Counted from the first letter of the stretch, positions 42,655-51,257 are shown. The stretch: DNA of 64,000 nt from Flammeovirgaceae bacterium 311 (GCA_000597885.1 CP004371.1:4679001-4743000), one strand, 5' to 3'. Notes: a model not told the origin generated them from the sequence alone. A program made the numbers and translations.

Positions 42655-44544
42655 ATGAGCGAGCAGATTAAACACGAGTGTGGTATTGCCTTAGTACGCC
42701 TACGCAAGCCTTTGCAGTATTACATCGATAAGTATGGTTCTCCCACCTATGCGGTGAACAAGCTTTATCTCCTGATGGAGAAGCAGCATAACCGTGGTCA
42801 GGATGGTGCCGGTGTGGCCAACATTAAAATAAACGTACCCCCCGGCCATCGTTATATCAGCCGTTATCGCTCTAACGAACAGCAACCCATCGCCGACATC
42901 TTCAGCAAAATTGCCAAGAAGATGAAAAAGGCAAAAAAAGAGGGAGGCGATCGTTACTACGATGCCGAATACCTGCAGGAAAACCACGCTTTTACCGGAG
43001 AGGTATGGCTGGGACACCTGCGTTATGGTACCCATGGCAAGAACAGCATAGAGAGCTGCCACCCTTTTCTGCGTCAGAACAACTGGCGGAGCCGCAACCT
43101 GGCCGTGGCAGGTAACTTCAACATGACCAATGTGGATGAGCTGTTCGATATTCTCCTGAAGATAGGCCAGCACCCCAAGGAAAAAGCCGATACCGTAACA
43201 GTCATGGAAAAGATCGGCCACTTCCTGGACGAAGAAAACCAGATTCTGTTTGATAAGTACAAATACGACCGTACCAACCAGGAAATTTCAGATATTATAG
43301 AGAAGGAGCTTGACCTGGGCCGTGTATTACAGCGCGCCTGCAAAGATTTTGACGGTGGCTATGCCATGGTTGGTTTAACAGGCTTTGGCTCTTCTTTTGT
43401 AGCCCGCGACCCTGCCGGTATCCGCCCTGCCTACTGGTATGCCGATGATGAGGTGGTGGTAGTGGCTTCTGAAAAACCTGCTATCAAGACTGCCTTCAAC
43501 GTAGCTTACGATCAGATCAAAGAAATTGAGCCGGGCCATGCCCTGATCGTTGATAAGGAAGGAAACTATAAGCAGCATCAGTTTATTGAGCAATTGCCTA
43601 AGCGTAGCTGCTCTTTTGAGCGCATTTACTTCTCGCGCGGTACCGACCCGGATATTTACCAGGAACGTAAGTCACTTGGCCACCTGCTGGTTCCCCAGAT
43701 CCTGGATGCCGTCAATTACGACCTGAAGAATACAGTATTCTCTTTCATTCCTAACACAGCAGAAGTAAGCTTTTTAGGAATGATCGATGGCATGGAAAGC
43801 CACCTGGTGAATGAGCGCAAGAAATATCTGCAGGATAAAGGAGCCTTCTCTGACGAAGAGCTGCTGCAGCTACTGTCCTTCCGTCCGCGCATTGAAAAGC
43901 TGGTGATCAAAGACGCCAAGCTGCGCACGTTTATTACCGACGATGAACACCGAAATGAGCTGGTAGCCCACGTGTACGATACCACTTACGAAGTGATCAA
44001 AAAAGATGTGGATACCCTGGTGGTGATTGATGACTCTATTGTTCGTGGTACTACGCTGGAGAAAAGCATCCTGACGATGCTGGACCGCCTGAACCCGAAA
44101 AAAATCATCATTGTATCTTCGGCACCGCAAATTCGCTACCCCGACTGCTATGGCATCGACATGAGCCGCCTGAAAGACTTTATTGCTTTCCGCGCTGCTA
44201 TTTCCCTGCTGAACGAAACCGGTCAAAATCATATTCTGGATGATGTATATGACAAGTGTGCAGCATCCGTAGGCAAGCTTGATGCCCCTAACTATGTTCA
44301 GGAGGTGTATGCCCCTTTCACAGATGAGCAGATCAGTGCAAAAATTGCCCAGCTTATTAAGACAGAAAAGATTAACGCAGAAGTAGAGGTGATTTACCAG
44401 ACGGTAGAAAACCTGCACATTGCCTGCCCTAAACACATCGGCGACTGGTATTTTACAGGCAATTACCCCACTAAAGGCGGTAACCGCGTGGTAAACCGTG
44501 CCTTTTTGAACTACATGGAAGGCAAAGCCGTAAGAGCTTATTAA
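42655..44544 (+). CDS. Amidophosphoribosyltransferase (Bacteroidota long form)
   Basis: Class II glutamine amidotransferase plus phosphoribosyltransferase, 629 aa; first step of purine synthesis (PRPP to phosphoribosylamine). The probable N-terminal nucleophile is Cys9 in HECGIALVRLRKP, implying removal of a short propeptide. Glutaminase motifs: KQHNRGQDGAGV, WLGHLRYGTHG, AGNFNMTN. PRPP-binding motif VVIDDSIVRGTTLEKSI, then SSAPQIRYPDCYGIDMSRL. It is longer than E. coli PurF (about 505 aa) with extra inserts, as in other Bacteroidota, which often carry such a copy alongside a standard purF. A paralogue with altered role is therefore possible. Confidence 0.85.
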   Translation: MSEQIKHECGIALVRLRKPLQYYIDKYGSPTYAVNKLYLLMEKQHNRGQDGAGVANIKINVPPGHRYISRYRSNEQQPIADIFSKIAKKMKKAKKEGGDRYYDAEYLQENHAFTGEVWLGHLRYGTHGKNSIESCHPFLRQNNWRSRNLAVAGNFNMTNVDELFDILLKIGQHPKEKADTVTVMEKIGHFLDEENQILFDKYKYDRTNQEISDIIEKELDLGRVLQRACKDFDGGYAMVGLTGFGSSFVARDPAGIRPAYWYADDEVVVVASEKPAIKTAFNVAYDQIKEIEPGHALIVDKEGNYKQHQFIEQLPKRSCSFERIYFSRGTDPDIYQERKSLGHLLVPQILDAVNYDLKNTVFSFIPNTAEVSFLGMIDGMESHLVNERKKYLQDKGAFSDEELLQLLSFRPRIEKLVIKDAKLRTFITDDEHRNELVAHVYDTTYEVIKKDVDTLVVIDDSIVRGTTLEKSILTMLDRLNPKKIIIVSSAPQIRYPDCYGIDMSRLKDFIAFRAAISLLNETGQNHILDDVYDKCAASVGKLDAPNYVQEVYAPFTDEQISAKIAQLIKTEKINAEVEVIYQTVENLHIACPKHIGDWYFTGNYPTKGGNRVVNRAFLNYMEGKAVRAY

Positions 44545-44570
44545 AAACAGCATCTGTTGCCCAATAGAAG

Positions 44571-44602
44571 AGCAGTCCTGATTTATTAGGGCTGCTTTTT
44601 TG
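44571..44602 (+). terminator. Terminator after amidophosphoribosyltransferase gene
   Basis: AGCAGTCCT (44571-44579) pairs with AGGGCTGCT (44588-44596) with one G-T wobble, then TTTTTTG. Confidence 0.85.
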
Positions 44603-44633
44603 TTTAAGGGCAGAGCTTTGCTGTCTTCAGCTT

Positions 44634-44712
44634 TGGCGCAAGCCTACACGGCCCTGCATCCGCTTGTTCGTTCTGTTACTTGAATTAAAGGCACAAGCGG
44701 ATGCTTGCGCCA
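44634..44712. repeat. REP-like palindromic element upstream of nth
   Basis: GCATCCGCTTGT (44656-44667) is the exact complement of ACAAGCGGATGC (44693-44704), and the outer TGGCGCAA (44634-44641) complements TTGCGCCA (44705-44712). It shares the GGCACAAG...CTTGCGCCAG unit with the copy at 45545-45570, with the 6-base loop inverted (CGGATG here, CATCCG there). Confidence 0.65.
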
Positions 44713-44786
44713 GGGAATGCCATGTAGAACAGTCCGCTCAATTTGACAGAAGAACATTAGCTTTCTATACTGCGTTAGCAGAAAGT

Positions 44787-45512
44787 ATGATTCCGTCAGA
44801 AAAGTTGGAAGAGAGCCGTCGGCGACTGCTGGCCCTATGGGGACCCCAGCAGGCACAATCCAAGCGGGGGCCACTGCAGGAGCTTATTATGACGATTCTT
44901 TCGCATCGTACCGATTATGCCAGCGAAAAAAGGGCTTATGAGCGGATGTGGGAGCGTTTTGGGAGTTGGGAAGCCATTCGGGATGCGCCGCTTGAGGAGC
45001 TAACGGAGATGATCAAACCTGCCAGCTATCCGGAGGTAAAGGCACCTTATATCAAGCAAACCCTGGCACAGATTATTGCGGAACGAGGCGCACCAACGCT
45101 TGACTTTTTAGAAACCATGCCGACCCAGGAGGCAATGGATTGGTTGCGGCGCCTGCCAGGGGTAGGACCAAAAACTGCTACCCTATTGCTGCTCTTCAAT
45201 TTCAGGAAACCAGTGCTGCCGGTAGATACACATGTGCACCGGGTAAGCATACGTGTGGGTATCCTGCCTCCCCGTACATCGGCCGAAAAAGCCCATAGGC
45301 TGCTGCTGGAGCAGCTCCCTGCCGAAGCAGATGCACTATTTACATTTCACAAGCATTTTTTCTGGCACGGACAGCGGGTGTGTCATGCCATTCAACCCAA
45401 ATGCTACCAGTGTGTGCTGAATGACTTTTGCAGCTTTTATCAGGAGAAGTCAAGACTGCCGAGGGAGCAGGGCCGCATTTCTGTTAGCGATAAACCAGAT
45501 TTGTCTGCATAA
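44787..45512 (+). CDS. nth: Endonuclease III-like HhH-GPD DNA glycosylase with 4Fe-4S cluster
   Basis: Base-excision repair glycosylase/AP lyase for oxidised pyrimidines. From ATG 44787 (MIPSEKLEESRRRLLALWGP) it has 241 aa. The helix-hairpin-helix LPGVGPKTA contains the catalytic lysine position, VDTHVHRVSIRVG gives the catalytic aspartate, and Cys-X6-Cys-X2-Cys-X5-Cys (CHAIQPKCYQCVLNDFC) binds the 4Fe-4S cluster. An in-frame GTG-type extension to 44664 is open, but it runs through the REP-like palindrome and reads as non-family sequence, so I reject it. The gene is flanked on both sides by REP-like elements. Confidence 0.9.
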   Translation: MIPSEKLEESRRRLLALWGPQQAQSKRGPLQELIMTILSHRTDYASEKRAYERMWERFGSWEAIRDAPLEELTEMIKPASYPEVKAPYIKQTLAQIIAERGAPTLDFLETMPTQEAMDWLRRLPGVGPKTATLLLLFNFRKPVLPVDTHVHRVSIRVGILPPRTSAEKAHRLLLEQLPAEADALFTFHKHFFWHGQRVCHAIQPKCYQCVLNDFCSFYQEKSRLPREQGRISVSDKPDLSA

Positions 45513-45544
45513 TATACTCATCGGTTCCTCATAAAGCTTCTGCT

Positions 45545-45570
45545 CTGGCACAAGCATCCGCTTGCGCCAG
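45545..45570. repeat. REP-like palindrome downstream of nth
   Basis: CTGGCACAAG-CATCCG-CTTGCGCCAG: 10-bp arms with one mismatch around a 6-base loop. Same unit as at 44691-44713 with the loop inverted. Confidence 0.65.
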
Positions 45571-45612
45571 GTCAGGGACAGGGTAGCCATAAGAGGGTTG
45601 AAACAAACAAAT

Positions 45613-45640
45613 AAAAAGCCCCTGCTTGCTGGCAGGGGCT
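45613..45640 (-). terminator. Terminator of the IscA-type gene
   Basis: On the minus strand, AGCCCCTGC (45640-45632) pairs with GCAGGGGCT (45625-45617) and runs into TTTTATTTG. Confidence 0.8.
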
Positions 45641-45663
45641 CAATGTTTCTTATGCAGTAGTGC

Positions 45664-45996
45664 TTATACTGAAAAACTCTCACCGCAGCCACAGGTACGG
45701 CTGGCGTTAGGGTTGATGAACTGAAAGCCTTTGCCGTTCAGGCCATCTGAAAAGTCCAGCACAGTGCCCAGCAGGTAAAGGAGGCTCTTTTTGTCTACCA
45801 GAATTTTTACGCCTTTGTCTTCAAATATCTCATCCGAAGGCAGTACTGCAGCATCGAAGCTAAGGTCGTACATCAGACCTGAGCAACCGCCACCTTTTAC
45901 TGAAACACGGATGTTCTGATCATTGGAACGGCCTTCTGTTTCACGCAGTTCCTTGATCCTGTCTATTGCTTTATCGGTAACGCTTATCATAGTCAT
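45664..45996 (-). CDS. Iron-sulfur cluster assembly accessory protein (IscA/SufA/ErpA type)
   Basis: A-type Fe-S carrier, 110 aa from ATG 45996 (MTMISVTDKAIDRIKELRET). The three conserved cysteines are present: GGGCSGLMYDL and the C-terminal CGCGESF. The fold landmarks IRVSVKGGGCSG, ILVDKKSLLYLLGTVLDFSD and GKGFQFINPNA are as expected. A longer start at 46035 would add MLPNLHPEIEKIT, not typical of the family. Not beside other isc or suf genes here. Confidence 0.93.
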   Translation of the reverse strand: MTMISVTDKAIDRIKELRETEGRSNDQNIRVSVKGGGCSGLMYDLSFDAAVLPSDEIFEDKGVKILVDKKSLLYLLGTVLDFSDGLNGKGFQFINPNASRTCGCGESFSV

Positions 45997-46169
45997 GGTA
46001 ATCTTCTCTATTTCCGGGTGCAAGTTAGGCAACAAAGCCGAAATTTTCTCCTGTTGGAGGCATAACTCTCTCTGATAGCTGTGGCACAGCTATGGCTGCC
46101 TTCCATCCGGCGTAAAAGCTAACCCGTTTTTTAGCAGAAAAGTTCTGTTTTTTGCTTTATTTGCTCCTC

Positions 46170-46574
46170 ATGAAGCATGTAGAACATATTGGTATTGCTG
46201 TGCGATCCCTGGAGGAGGCAAATGAACGCTATGAGCGTTTGCTGGGACAGAAAGCTTATAAAACAGAAGCAGTTGAAAGCGAAGGGGTAATAACGGCTTT
46301 TTACAGGATTGGCGAAACCAAAATAGAACTACTGGAATCTACCCGCGCAGATGGTCCTATTGCTAAATTTATCGAAAACAGGGGAGAGGGCATCCACCAT
46401 ATTGCCTATGCTGTGGACGATATCAGGGCAGAAATGGAGCGCCTAAGCAGGGAAGGGTTCCGCTTGCTGAACCAGGAGCCAAAGCCCGGAGCAGATAATA
46501 AGCTGGTATGCTTCCTGCATCCGAAAGATGCTGGAGGTGTGCTGGTAGAGTTATGCCAGGAGCGGCCTGTTTAA
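46170..46574 (+). CDS. mce: Methylmalonyl-CoA epimerase
   Basis: 134 aa from ATG 46170 (MKHVEHIGIAVRSLEEANER); upstream in-frame TTG codons are disregarded. VOC-fold enzyme interconverting (R)- and (S)-methylmalonyl-CoA in propionate metabolism. Metal-ligand positions: the histidine in HIGIAV, the glutamate in TKIELLEST, the histidine in GIHHIAYAVDDI, and the terminal GVLVELCQ glutamate. With pyruvate carboxylase in the same window this fits a propionyl-CoA/succinyl-CoA pathway, but mutase genes are not here. Confidence 0.92.
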   Translation: MKHVEHIGIAVRSLEEANERYERLLGQKAYKTEAVESEGVITAFYRIGETKIELLESTRADGPIAKFIENRGEGIHHIAYAVDDIRAEMERLSREGFRLLNQEPKPGADNKLVCFLHPKDAGGVLVELCQERPV

Positions 46575-46583
46575 GCTTAACCT

Positions 46584-46612
46584 AAGCAGGCTGTTTAGGA
46601 TAGCGCCTGCTT
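46584..46612. terminator. Weak hairpin between convergent genes
   Basis: AAGCAGGC (46584-46591) pairs with GCCTGCTT (46605-46612), 13-nt loop, without a real T-run. Possibly ends both the epimerase gene and the small lipoprotein gene. Confidence 0.4.
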
Positions 46613-46654
46613 CTCGTTCAGGTTTAATGCTATCAGGCAACCCTGCAAAGCCTC

Positions 46655-46807
46655 TTAGGGCTTGGGCTGTGGTTGTTCAAACTGCACGGAATTGTAGTAC
46701 TTTAACTTACGTTTTCCTTCGGCAGTTTTGTATTGAGGCTTTGGTCCGCAGGCATCCAACAGCAGCAATCCTGCAGCTAATAATAACAGCTGAGATACTT
46801 TTTTCAT
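46655..46807 (-). CDS. Small 50-residue lipoprotein
   Basis: ATG at 46807, TAA at 46655-46657. The start MKKVSQLLLLAAGLLLLDAC is a textbook lipoprotein signal with lipobox cysteine at residue 20. The mature part is 31 residues: GPKPQYKTAEGKRKLKYYNS then VQFEQPQPKP. Too short for usual ORF cut-offs, but the signal and the clean tail argue strongly that it is real. The basic KTAEGKRKLKYYN stretch resembles tiny Bacteroidota lipoproteins I have seen as hypothetical or quinol-oxidase-associated; that recollection is weak and I assign no function. Confidence 0.75.
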   Translation of the reverse strand: MKKVSQLLLLAAGLLLLDACGPKPQYKTAEGKRKLKYYNSVQFEQPQPKP

Positions 46808-47209
46808 GCTGCTAAGGTAAAGCAGTTGCTACGCATACCTTTATCGTTAGTATATGCTTTCCTACCTGTGTATGTTTTATGCAGAAATTTAAAGCTGCTC
46901 CCATTAGTGGTAGCAGCCAGTTCTCTTTTTAAAATAGTATTTGGTTTTTTTTAGAATGGATGGGTAGTTAATGCCCGGTCATTGGCGGCGGGGCGTTTAT
47001 TGAAAAGCAGATGAATAGCTGCAGGAATGGAGCTTCTGTTCGTGACCAACCATCAATCTCTGTAAACATCTTATAATCACATAAGGCGAAGCGCTAAATT
47101 GTTGTTACCTTTGTGCAAAATTTGTAAACCTCCCTCTGCAATTAGGGTTGTTGAATCAAGAGCTAAACTGAAGTTTTAGTGTTGGCGAAGAGCCGAAAAA
47201 TTTTCTTGC
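46808..47209. other. Divergent intergenic region, small lipoprotein to KAS III gene
   Basis: 402 nt, A+T-rich, with no ORF. It holds a plus-strand -7 box at 47106-47113 and otherwise nothing recognised. Confidence 0.5.
47106..47113 (+). promoter_or_regulatory. Possible -7 promoter box of the KAS III gene
   Basis: TACCTTTG matches TAnnTTTG exactly, 97 nt before the ATG at 47210. No -33 TTTG at the right spacing. Confidence 0.4.
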
Positions 47210-48154
47210 ATGTACTTAAATGCCATAGGAGCCTACCTGCCTGAAGCAGTAGTAGATAACCAATATTTTGAAGAGCTGAATAACCTGACGGACGAGTGGA
47301 TTGTATCCCGTACAGGTATCAGAGAACGGCGCAAGGCTGCACCGCACGAAAACACGCAGACCATGGGCATTGCAGCTGTGAAAGAAGCACTGCCCCGCCT
47401 GTCCTATGGTGTAGAGGAGGTAGATCTGATTGTGGGGGCCACCTACACGCCCCATGATACCATTGTAACCCTGGGCCACGCCATACAGCACCACATCGAT
47501 GTGCACGACATCCCGGTAGTAACTATTTCTGCTGCCTGCAGCTCTCTGGTAAATGCCGTAGAAATTGTACAGGGTTATTTTGCCCTGGGCAAAGCTACCA
47601 AAGCCCTGGTGGTTGCCTCCGAGCATAATACTGCCTATAATGTAGAAACAGACGAGAAGGCCGGCCACCTGTGGGGCGATGGCGCCTGTGCCCTGTTCAT
47701 TAGCAAAGACCGCCAGTCTGATAGCGATATTCATATAATTGATGTGCTGACAGGTGGTGCTGCCACCCGCGGCAAAGCAACGGAGAGCGTAACCTTAAAG
47801 CCACTGGCCAAAGGCATCATCATGCCCAATGGCCGCGATGTATTTATTCATGCCTGCCAGTACATGCCCAAGGCCACCATTGACATCATGGAGCGCAACA
47901 GGCTCAACATGGATGATATCGACTATGTGATTCCGCATCAGGCTAATTTACGCATTACGAATAATGTAGCCGAAACCCTTATGCTGCCTGCACATAAAGC
48001 TGTTTCTAATGTAGAGTACCTGGGAAATACGGGCTGCGCCGGCTGCGGCATAGGCCTTTGGGAAAAAAAGGAGGAGCTTCAGAAAGGGCAAAAGCTGATC
48101 ATTACTGTATTTGGAGGTGGCTACTCTTACGGAGCCATGCTGTTGCAGGTATAA
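47210..48154 (+). CDS. 3-oxoacyl-ACP synthase III-like protein
   Basis: Thiolase-fold condensing enzyme, 314 aa. The FabH triad is readable: Cys in TISAACSSLVNAVEI, His in VIPHQANLRITNN, Asn in YLGNTGCAGCG. The N-terminus (YLNAIGAYLPEAVVDN, DEWIVSRTGIRERRK) is typical of KAS III. The Asn loop reads GNTGCAG rather than the usual GNTSAAS, and the chain is slightly short, so it may be a specialised KAS III (pigment or lipid pathway) rather than the housekeeping FabH. Neighbouring genes give no pathway hint. Confidence 0.88.
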   Translation: MYLNAIGAYLPEAVVDNQYFEELNNLTDEWIVSRTGIRERRKAAPHENTQTMGIAAVKEALPRLSYGVEEVDLIVGATYTPHDTIVTLGHAIQHHIDVHDIPVVTISAACSSLVNAVEIVQGYFALGKATKALVVASEHNTAYNVETDEKAGHLWGDGACALFISKDRQSDSDIHIIDVLTGGAATRGKATESVTLKPLAKGIIMPNGRDVFIHACQYMPKATIDIMERNRLNMDDIDYVIPHQANLRITNNVAETLMLPAHKAVSNVEYLGNTGCAGCGIGLWEKKEELQKGQKLIITVFGGGYSYGAMLLQV

Positions 48155-48307
48155 GGACATAGGGATTGAGTTAATGAGGGAACGGTTCGCCGCTGCGGTG
48201 ATTTTGTGAGTGAGGAGAAGCTGCTTCTTTTCACGAGCATGTTTGAAATTTATTACTGCTCCCAACTCACCAAATCACTCCTTCACTTCCCTCAAAACTT
48301 AATAAAC

Positions 48308-49351
48308 ATGCAAGAACCTAAACGTACCGAAATAAGCGAACTTGGAGAATTTGGTCTGATAGACCGGATCAGTCAGAATTTTGAGCACCACCACCAGAGC
48401 AGTGTAAAGGGCATTGGCGATGATGCTGCCGTACTGGCTGCTACTGAACTGCAGCGAGTGGTCACCACCGATCTGCTGCTGGAGGGAATCCACTTTGATT
48501 TGCGGTATATGCCCCTGCAGCACCTGGGGTATAAAGCAGTGGCGGTTAATGTATCGGATGTGGCGGCCATGAATGCCATTCCTACCCAGATCACCGTCAG
48601 CATAGGCCTTAGTAACCGCTTTTCTGTAGAGGCAGTAGAGGCACTGTACGAGGGCATACGGGCAGCCTGCGACAATTATAAAGTAGATCTGATTGGTGGA
48701 GATACCACCTCCTCCGGTGCCGGACTGGTTATATCCGTTACCGCTTTAGGCGAAGTAGCAGCCGATAAAGTAGCCCTGCGCACTGGTGCCAAAAAAGGAG
48801 ATATTGTATGTGTAAGCGGAGATCTGGGTGCTGCCTTTATGGGGCTGCAGGTACTGGAGCGAGAAAAAGCAGTCTTTCTGTCAAACCCCGAAGCCAGGCC
48901 CGAAATAGATAAGTACAAGTACATTGTGCAGCGGCAGCTAAAGCCTGATGCACGCATGGACATCGTGCATGACCTGCGTGAAAAAGGGGTAGTGCCTACC
49001 AGCATGATCGATGTTTCTGACGGGCTTGCCTCTGAGCTGCTGCACCTGTGCAAGGGCTCCGGCGTGGGCTTGCAGGTGTATGAAGAAAACCTGCCGATCG
49101 ATAAGATGACTTACGATACTGCAGTTGAGTTTGGAGTAGATCCGATTACCTGTGTGATGAACGGAGGAGAAGATTATGAGCTGCTCTTTACCATCCGCCA
49201 GGAAGATCATGAAAAATTAAAAAGCCATCCGGATATACATTTTATTGGTTACGCTACCGATCTTTCGGGTCAGGCTCACCTGATTACCAAAGGGGGAACA
49301 ATTGTTCCTCTGAAAGCCCAGGGATTTAATCACTTTACAGATAATCAATGA
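48308..49351 (+). CDS. thiL: Thiamine-monophosphate kinase
   Basis: Phosphorylates thiamine monophosphate to thiamine diphosphate; cytoplasmic. 347 aa from ATG 48308 (MQEPKRTEISELGEFGLIDR); the open frame back to 48206 is not family-like. Motifs of the PurM/ThiL superfamily: SVKGIGDDAAVL, LGYKAVAVNVSDVAAMNAIP, LIGGDTTSSG, TSMIDVSDGLASELLHLC and MNGGEDYELLFTI. Its stop overlaps the next ATG by 4 nt (ATGA). Confidence 0.95.
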   Translation: MQEPKRTEISELGEFGLIDRISQNFEHHHQSSVKGIGDDAAVLAATELQRVVTTDLLLEGIHFDLRYMPLQHLGYKAVAVNVSDVAAMNAIPTQITVSIGLSNRFSVEAVEALYEGIRAACDNYKVDLIGGDTTSSGAGLVISVTALGEVAADKVALRTGAKKGDIVCVSGDLGAAFMGLQVLEREKAVFLSNPEARPEIDKYKYIVQRQLKPDARMDIVHDLREKGVVPTSMIDVSDGLASELLHLCKGSGVGLQVYEENLPIDKMTYDTAVEFGVDPITCVMNGGEDYELLFTIRQEDHEKLKSHPDIHFIGYATDLSGQAHLITKGGTIVPLKAQGFNHFTDNQ

Positions 49352-50826
49352 CAAAACCGTTCTCTCTCCTCCTGATTATGTTCATGCCCGGCCTGCTCTA
49401 TGCGCAGGATACTTTCATGAGCATGCTAAAAGACAAAACCTGCAGTTGCGTAACCGAATATGTAGCCTCTGTGGAGGCTCCGGAACGAGAGGTGCTGCAG
49501 ACTGCACTCCGCGACTGCCTGATGGCAGTAGCCAACCAGCATGAAAAAGAGCTGCAGCAGTACATCAAAAAGCAAAAGATAGAGGCCCGTGAGGTAGGCG
49601 TTCGTGCCGGCAGTGAGCTGGCAAAAGAATGCAAAGCACTGGCTGCTCTGGGAGATGTAAACCCGGATGCTAAAAAGAAGTACGATGAGGCACACGGCTT
49701 CTTGCAGGCAGGTGAGTATGCAAAAGCCCAGAGTATGTTTGCAGAGCTGGTAGCGGCTTACCCAACTTCGGCCCTCTATTTTAACGACAGGGGAGTGAGC
49801 CGCGAAAATGAGGGCGATACGTGGGGTGCACTGGCAGATTACAGAAGGGCAATTGACCTGGAAGCGGCCTTTGCGGTAGCTCATTACAACCTGGGTAATC
49901 TGCTCTACAAGCAGGAGTATTACAATGATGCGGTGCAGCTTTTGCGGCAGAGCGTGGTGCTGAATCCCAAGGATACCGATCACTGGACAGGTCTCTTGAA
50001 GACTTTTTATCAGCTTGGCCAGTACGATAGTGTGCAGCATTATGCGCTAAGAGCACTGGCGGTAGATCCTAAAAATGTAGGTGCACACAATTACCAGGGG
50101 CTGGTGCTCTACCAGCAGGATGATTTTAAAGGAGCCCTGGTGCATTTCAGAAATACCATAGAGCTGGACCCTGCTTATATCACCGGCTGGCAGAATGTTG
50201 CCTCTACCCACGAGGCCCTGGAAGAAAACGACCAGGCGGTAGCCCAGTACAAACGTTATCTGAAAGAGGTTAATAAGGAGGGTGTCGCCATTAAGGAAAG
50301 CCTTGCCGATCTGTTGTTTAAGCTGCAGAAATGGGATGAGGCAGAACCACTTTACCATCAGCTGATCAAGAGTGGAGAAAATGTGCTGGCACTGCAAAAT
50401 CAGATAGGCCGGATTTACCTTTCAAAAAAGGATTTTAAGAAAGCCAGCCAGTGGTATGAAAAGCTGCTGAAGCAGAGCCCCGAGGATCCGGCCCTGCTGT
50501 TTAACCGCATTACGGCTATGGTAGAAGTAGGGGAGGCACAAAAGGCGCTGCCTCTGGCCAATCAGTTGGTGGAGCTGCAGCCAAAAGATGCATCTAATTT
50601 CGACTTGCGGGCCACAGTTTTGGAAAAGCTGAACAAACCAGACAAAGCCTTAGAAGACCTGGAAGCTTCCATACGCCTCTACCCACAGGATGCAAAAGTG
50701 TATGTGCGGAAGGGCGACCTGCTGAGAACTTCCGGCAAATCGGCCGATGCCTGCAATGCCTACAGAATGGCCCTTAGCTGGGATCAGGAAGCCGGCACCA
50801 AAGCCCTGGCAGACCATTGTAAGTAA
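49348..50826 (+). CDS. Exported tetratricopeptide repeat protein
   Basis: 492 aa, signal peptide (MTKPFSLLLIMFMPGLLYAQ), then a short cysteine-containing domain (about 25-95; DKTCSCVTEYVAS) and about nine consecutive TPR units from about 105 to the end. Examples: AHGFLQAGEYAKAQSMFAEL, ALADYRRAIDLEAAFAVAHY, NLGNLLYKQEYYNDAVQLLR, QGLVLYQQDDFKGALVHFRN and IGRIYLSKKDFKKASQWYEK. Periplasmic scaffold of unknown partner. Translationally coupled to thiL by the ATGA overlap, though a functional tie to thiamine is not evident. Confidence 0.87.
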   Translation: MTKPFSLLLIMFMPGLLYAQDTFMSMLKDKTCSCVTEYVASVEAPEREVLQTALRDCLMAVANQHEKELQQYIKKQKIEAREVGVRAGSELAKECKALAALGDVNPDAKKKYDEAHGFLQAGEYAKAQSMFAELVAAYPTSALYFNDRGVSRENEGDTWGALADYRRAIDLEAAFAVAHYNLGNLLYKQEYYNDAVQLLRQSVVLNPKDTDHWTGLLKTFYQLGQYDSVQHYALRALAVDPKNVGAHNYQGLVLYQQDDFKGALVHFRNTIELDPAYITGWQNVASTHEALEENDQAVAQYKRYLKEVNKEGVAIKESLADLLFKLQKWDEAEPLYHQLIKSGENVLALQNQIGRIYLSKKDFKKASQWYEKLLKQSPEDPALLFNRITAMVEVGEAQKALPLANQLVELQPKDASNFDLRATVLEKLNKPDKALEDLEASIRLYPQDAKVYVRKGDLLRTSGKSADACNAYRMALSWDQEAGTKALADHCK

Positions 50827-50850
50827 TGGGCAGGCGATGGTGCTGCTCAA

Positions 50851-50891
50851 TAAAACAAGAAAGCCGCTTTTTGAGCGGCTTTCTTGTTTTA
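50851..50891. terminator. Bidirectional terminator
   Basis: TAAAACAAGAAAGCCGCT (50851-50868) pairs perfectly over 18 bp with AGCGGCTTTCTTGTTTTA (50874-50891) around a 5-base loop. The stop codon of the minus-strand gene (50889-50891) lies inside the right arm. Confidence 0.9.
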
Positions 50892-51257
50892 ATCTTCCGG
50901 ATAAGGCACGTATAGAAAGTTGGTAAATTCTTTGTCTACCACAAAAAGGCAGCAGAACTCATCCGGATTTTTATACACCTGTGTAAAGCTTTCCACCTTG
51001 TCTTTCTCGATCAGCTTTCGCTGCACAAACTCATCCAGGTAGGAGGCGTAGTAATTCCATTCCAGCGAAAGCGTAGGGCGGTCCAGCAGCAGCTGTCCGA
51101 TCGGAATGGTCGTTTTGCTGATGGGGAAAATAGGATGCTCAGAAAAGCCACGTTTGCGAATCTGGTACGAAGCTTCTTTCAGTGTATCGGAAACTTTGGC
51201 AAAATCTGCCGTGATGGTTCCTAAATACTTACCGTTTAGTTCAGGATCGTTTTGCAT
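50889..51257 (-). CDS. Conserved-looking hypothetical protein
   Basis: 122 aa, soluble, no signal peptide or membrane segment. Notable stretches: GKYLGTITADFAKVSDTLKE, ASYQIRKRGFSEHPIFPISK, SLEWNYYASYLDEFVQRKLI and CCLFVVDKEFTNFLYVPYPED. It looks like a small alpha/beta domain with a double cysteine near the C-terminus. I recognise no named family. Monocistronic. Confidence 0.8.
   Translation of the reverse strand: MQNDPELNGKYLGTITADFAKVSDTLKEASYQIRKRGFSEHPIFPISKTTIPIGQLLLDRPTLSLEWNYYASYLDEFVQRKLIEKDKVESFTQVYKNPDEFCCLFVVDKEFTNFLYVPYPED

Noticed and set aside
43870-44553. Minus-strand frame of 227 codons over the amidophosphoribosyltransferase gene
   Set aside because: Antisense shadow of conserved PRPP-binding sequence.
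46627-46815. Plus-strand 62-codon frame
   Set aside because: Antisense to the 50-residue lipoprotein, which has a far better signal peptide and tail.
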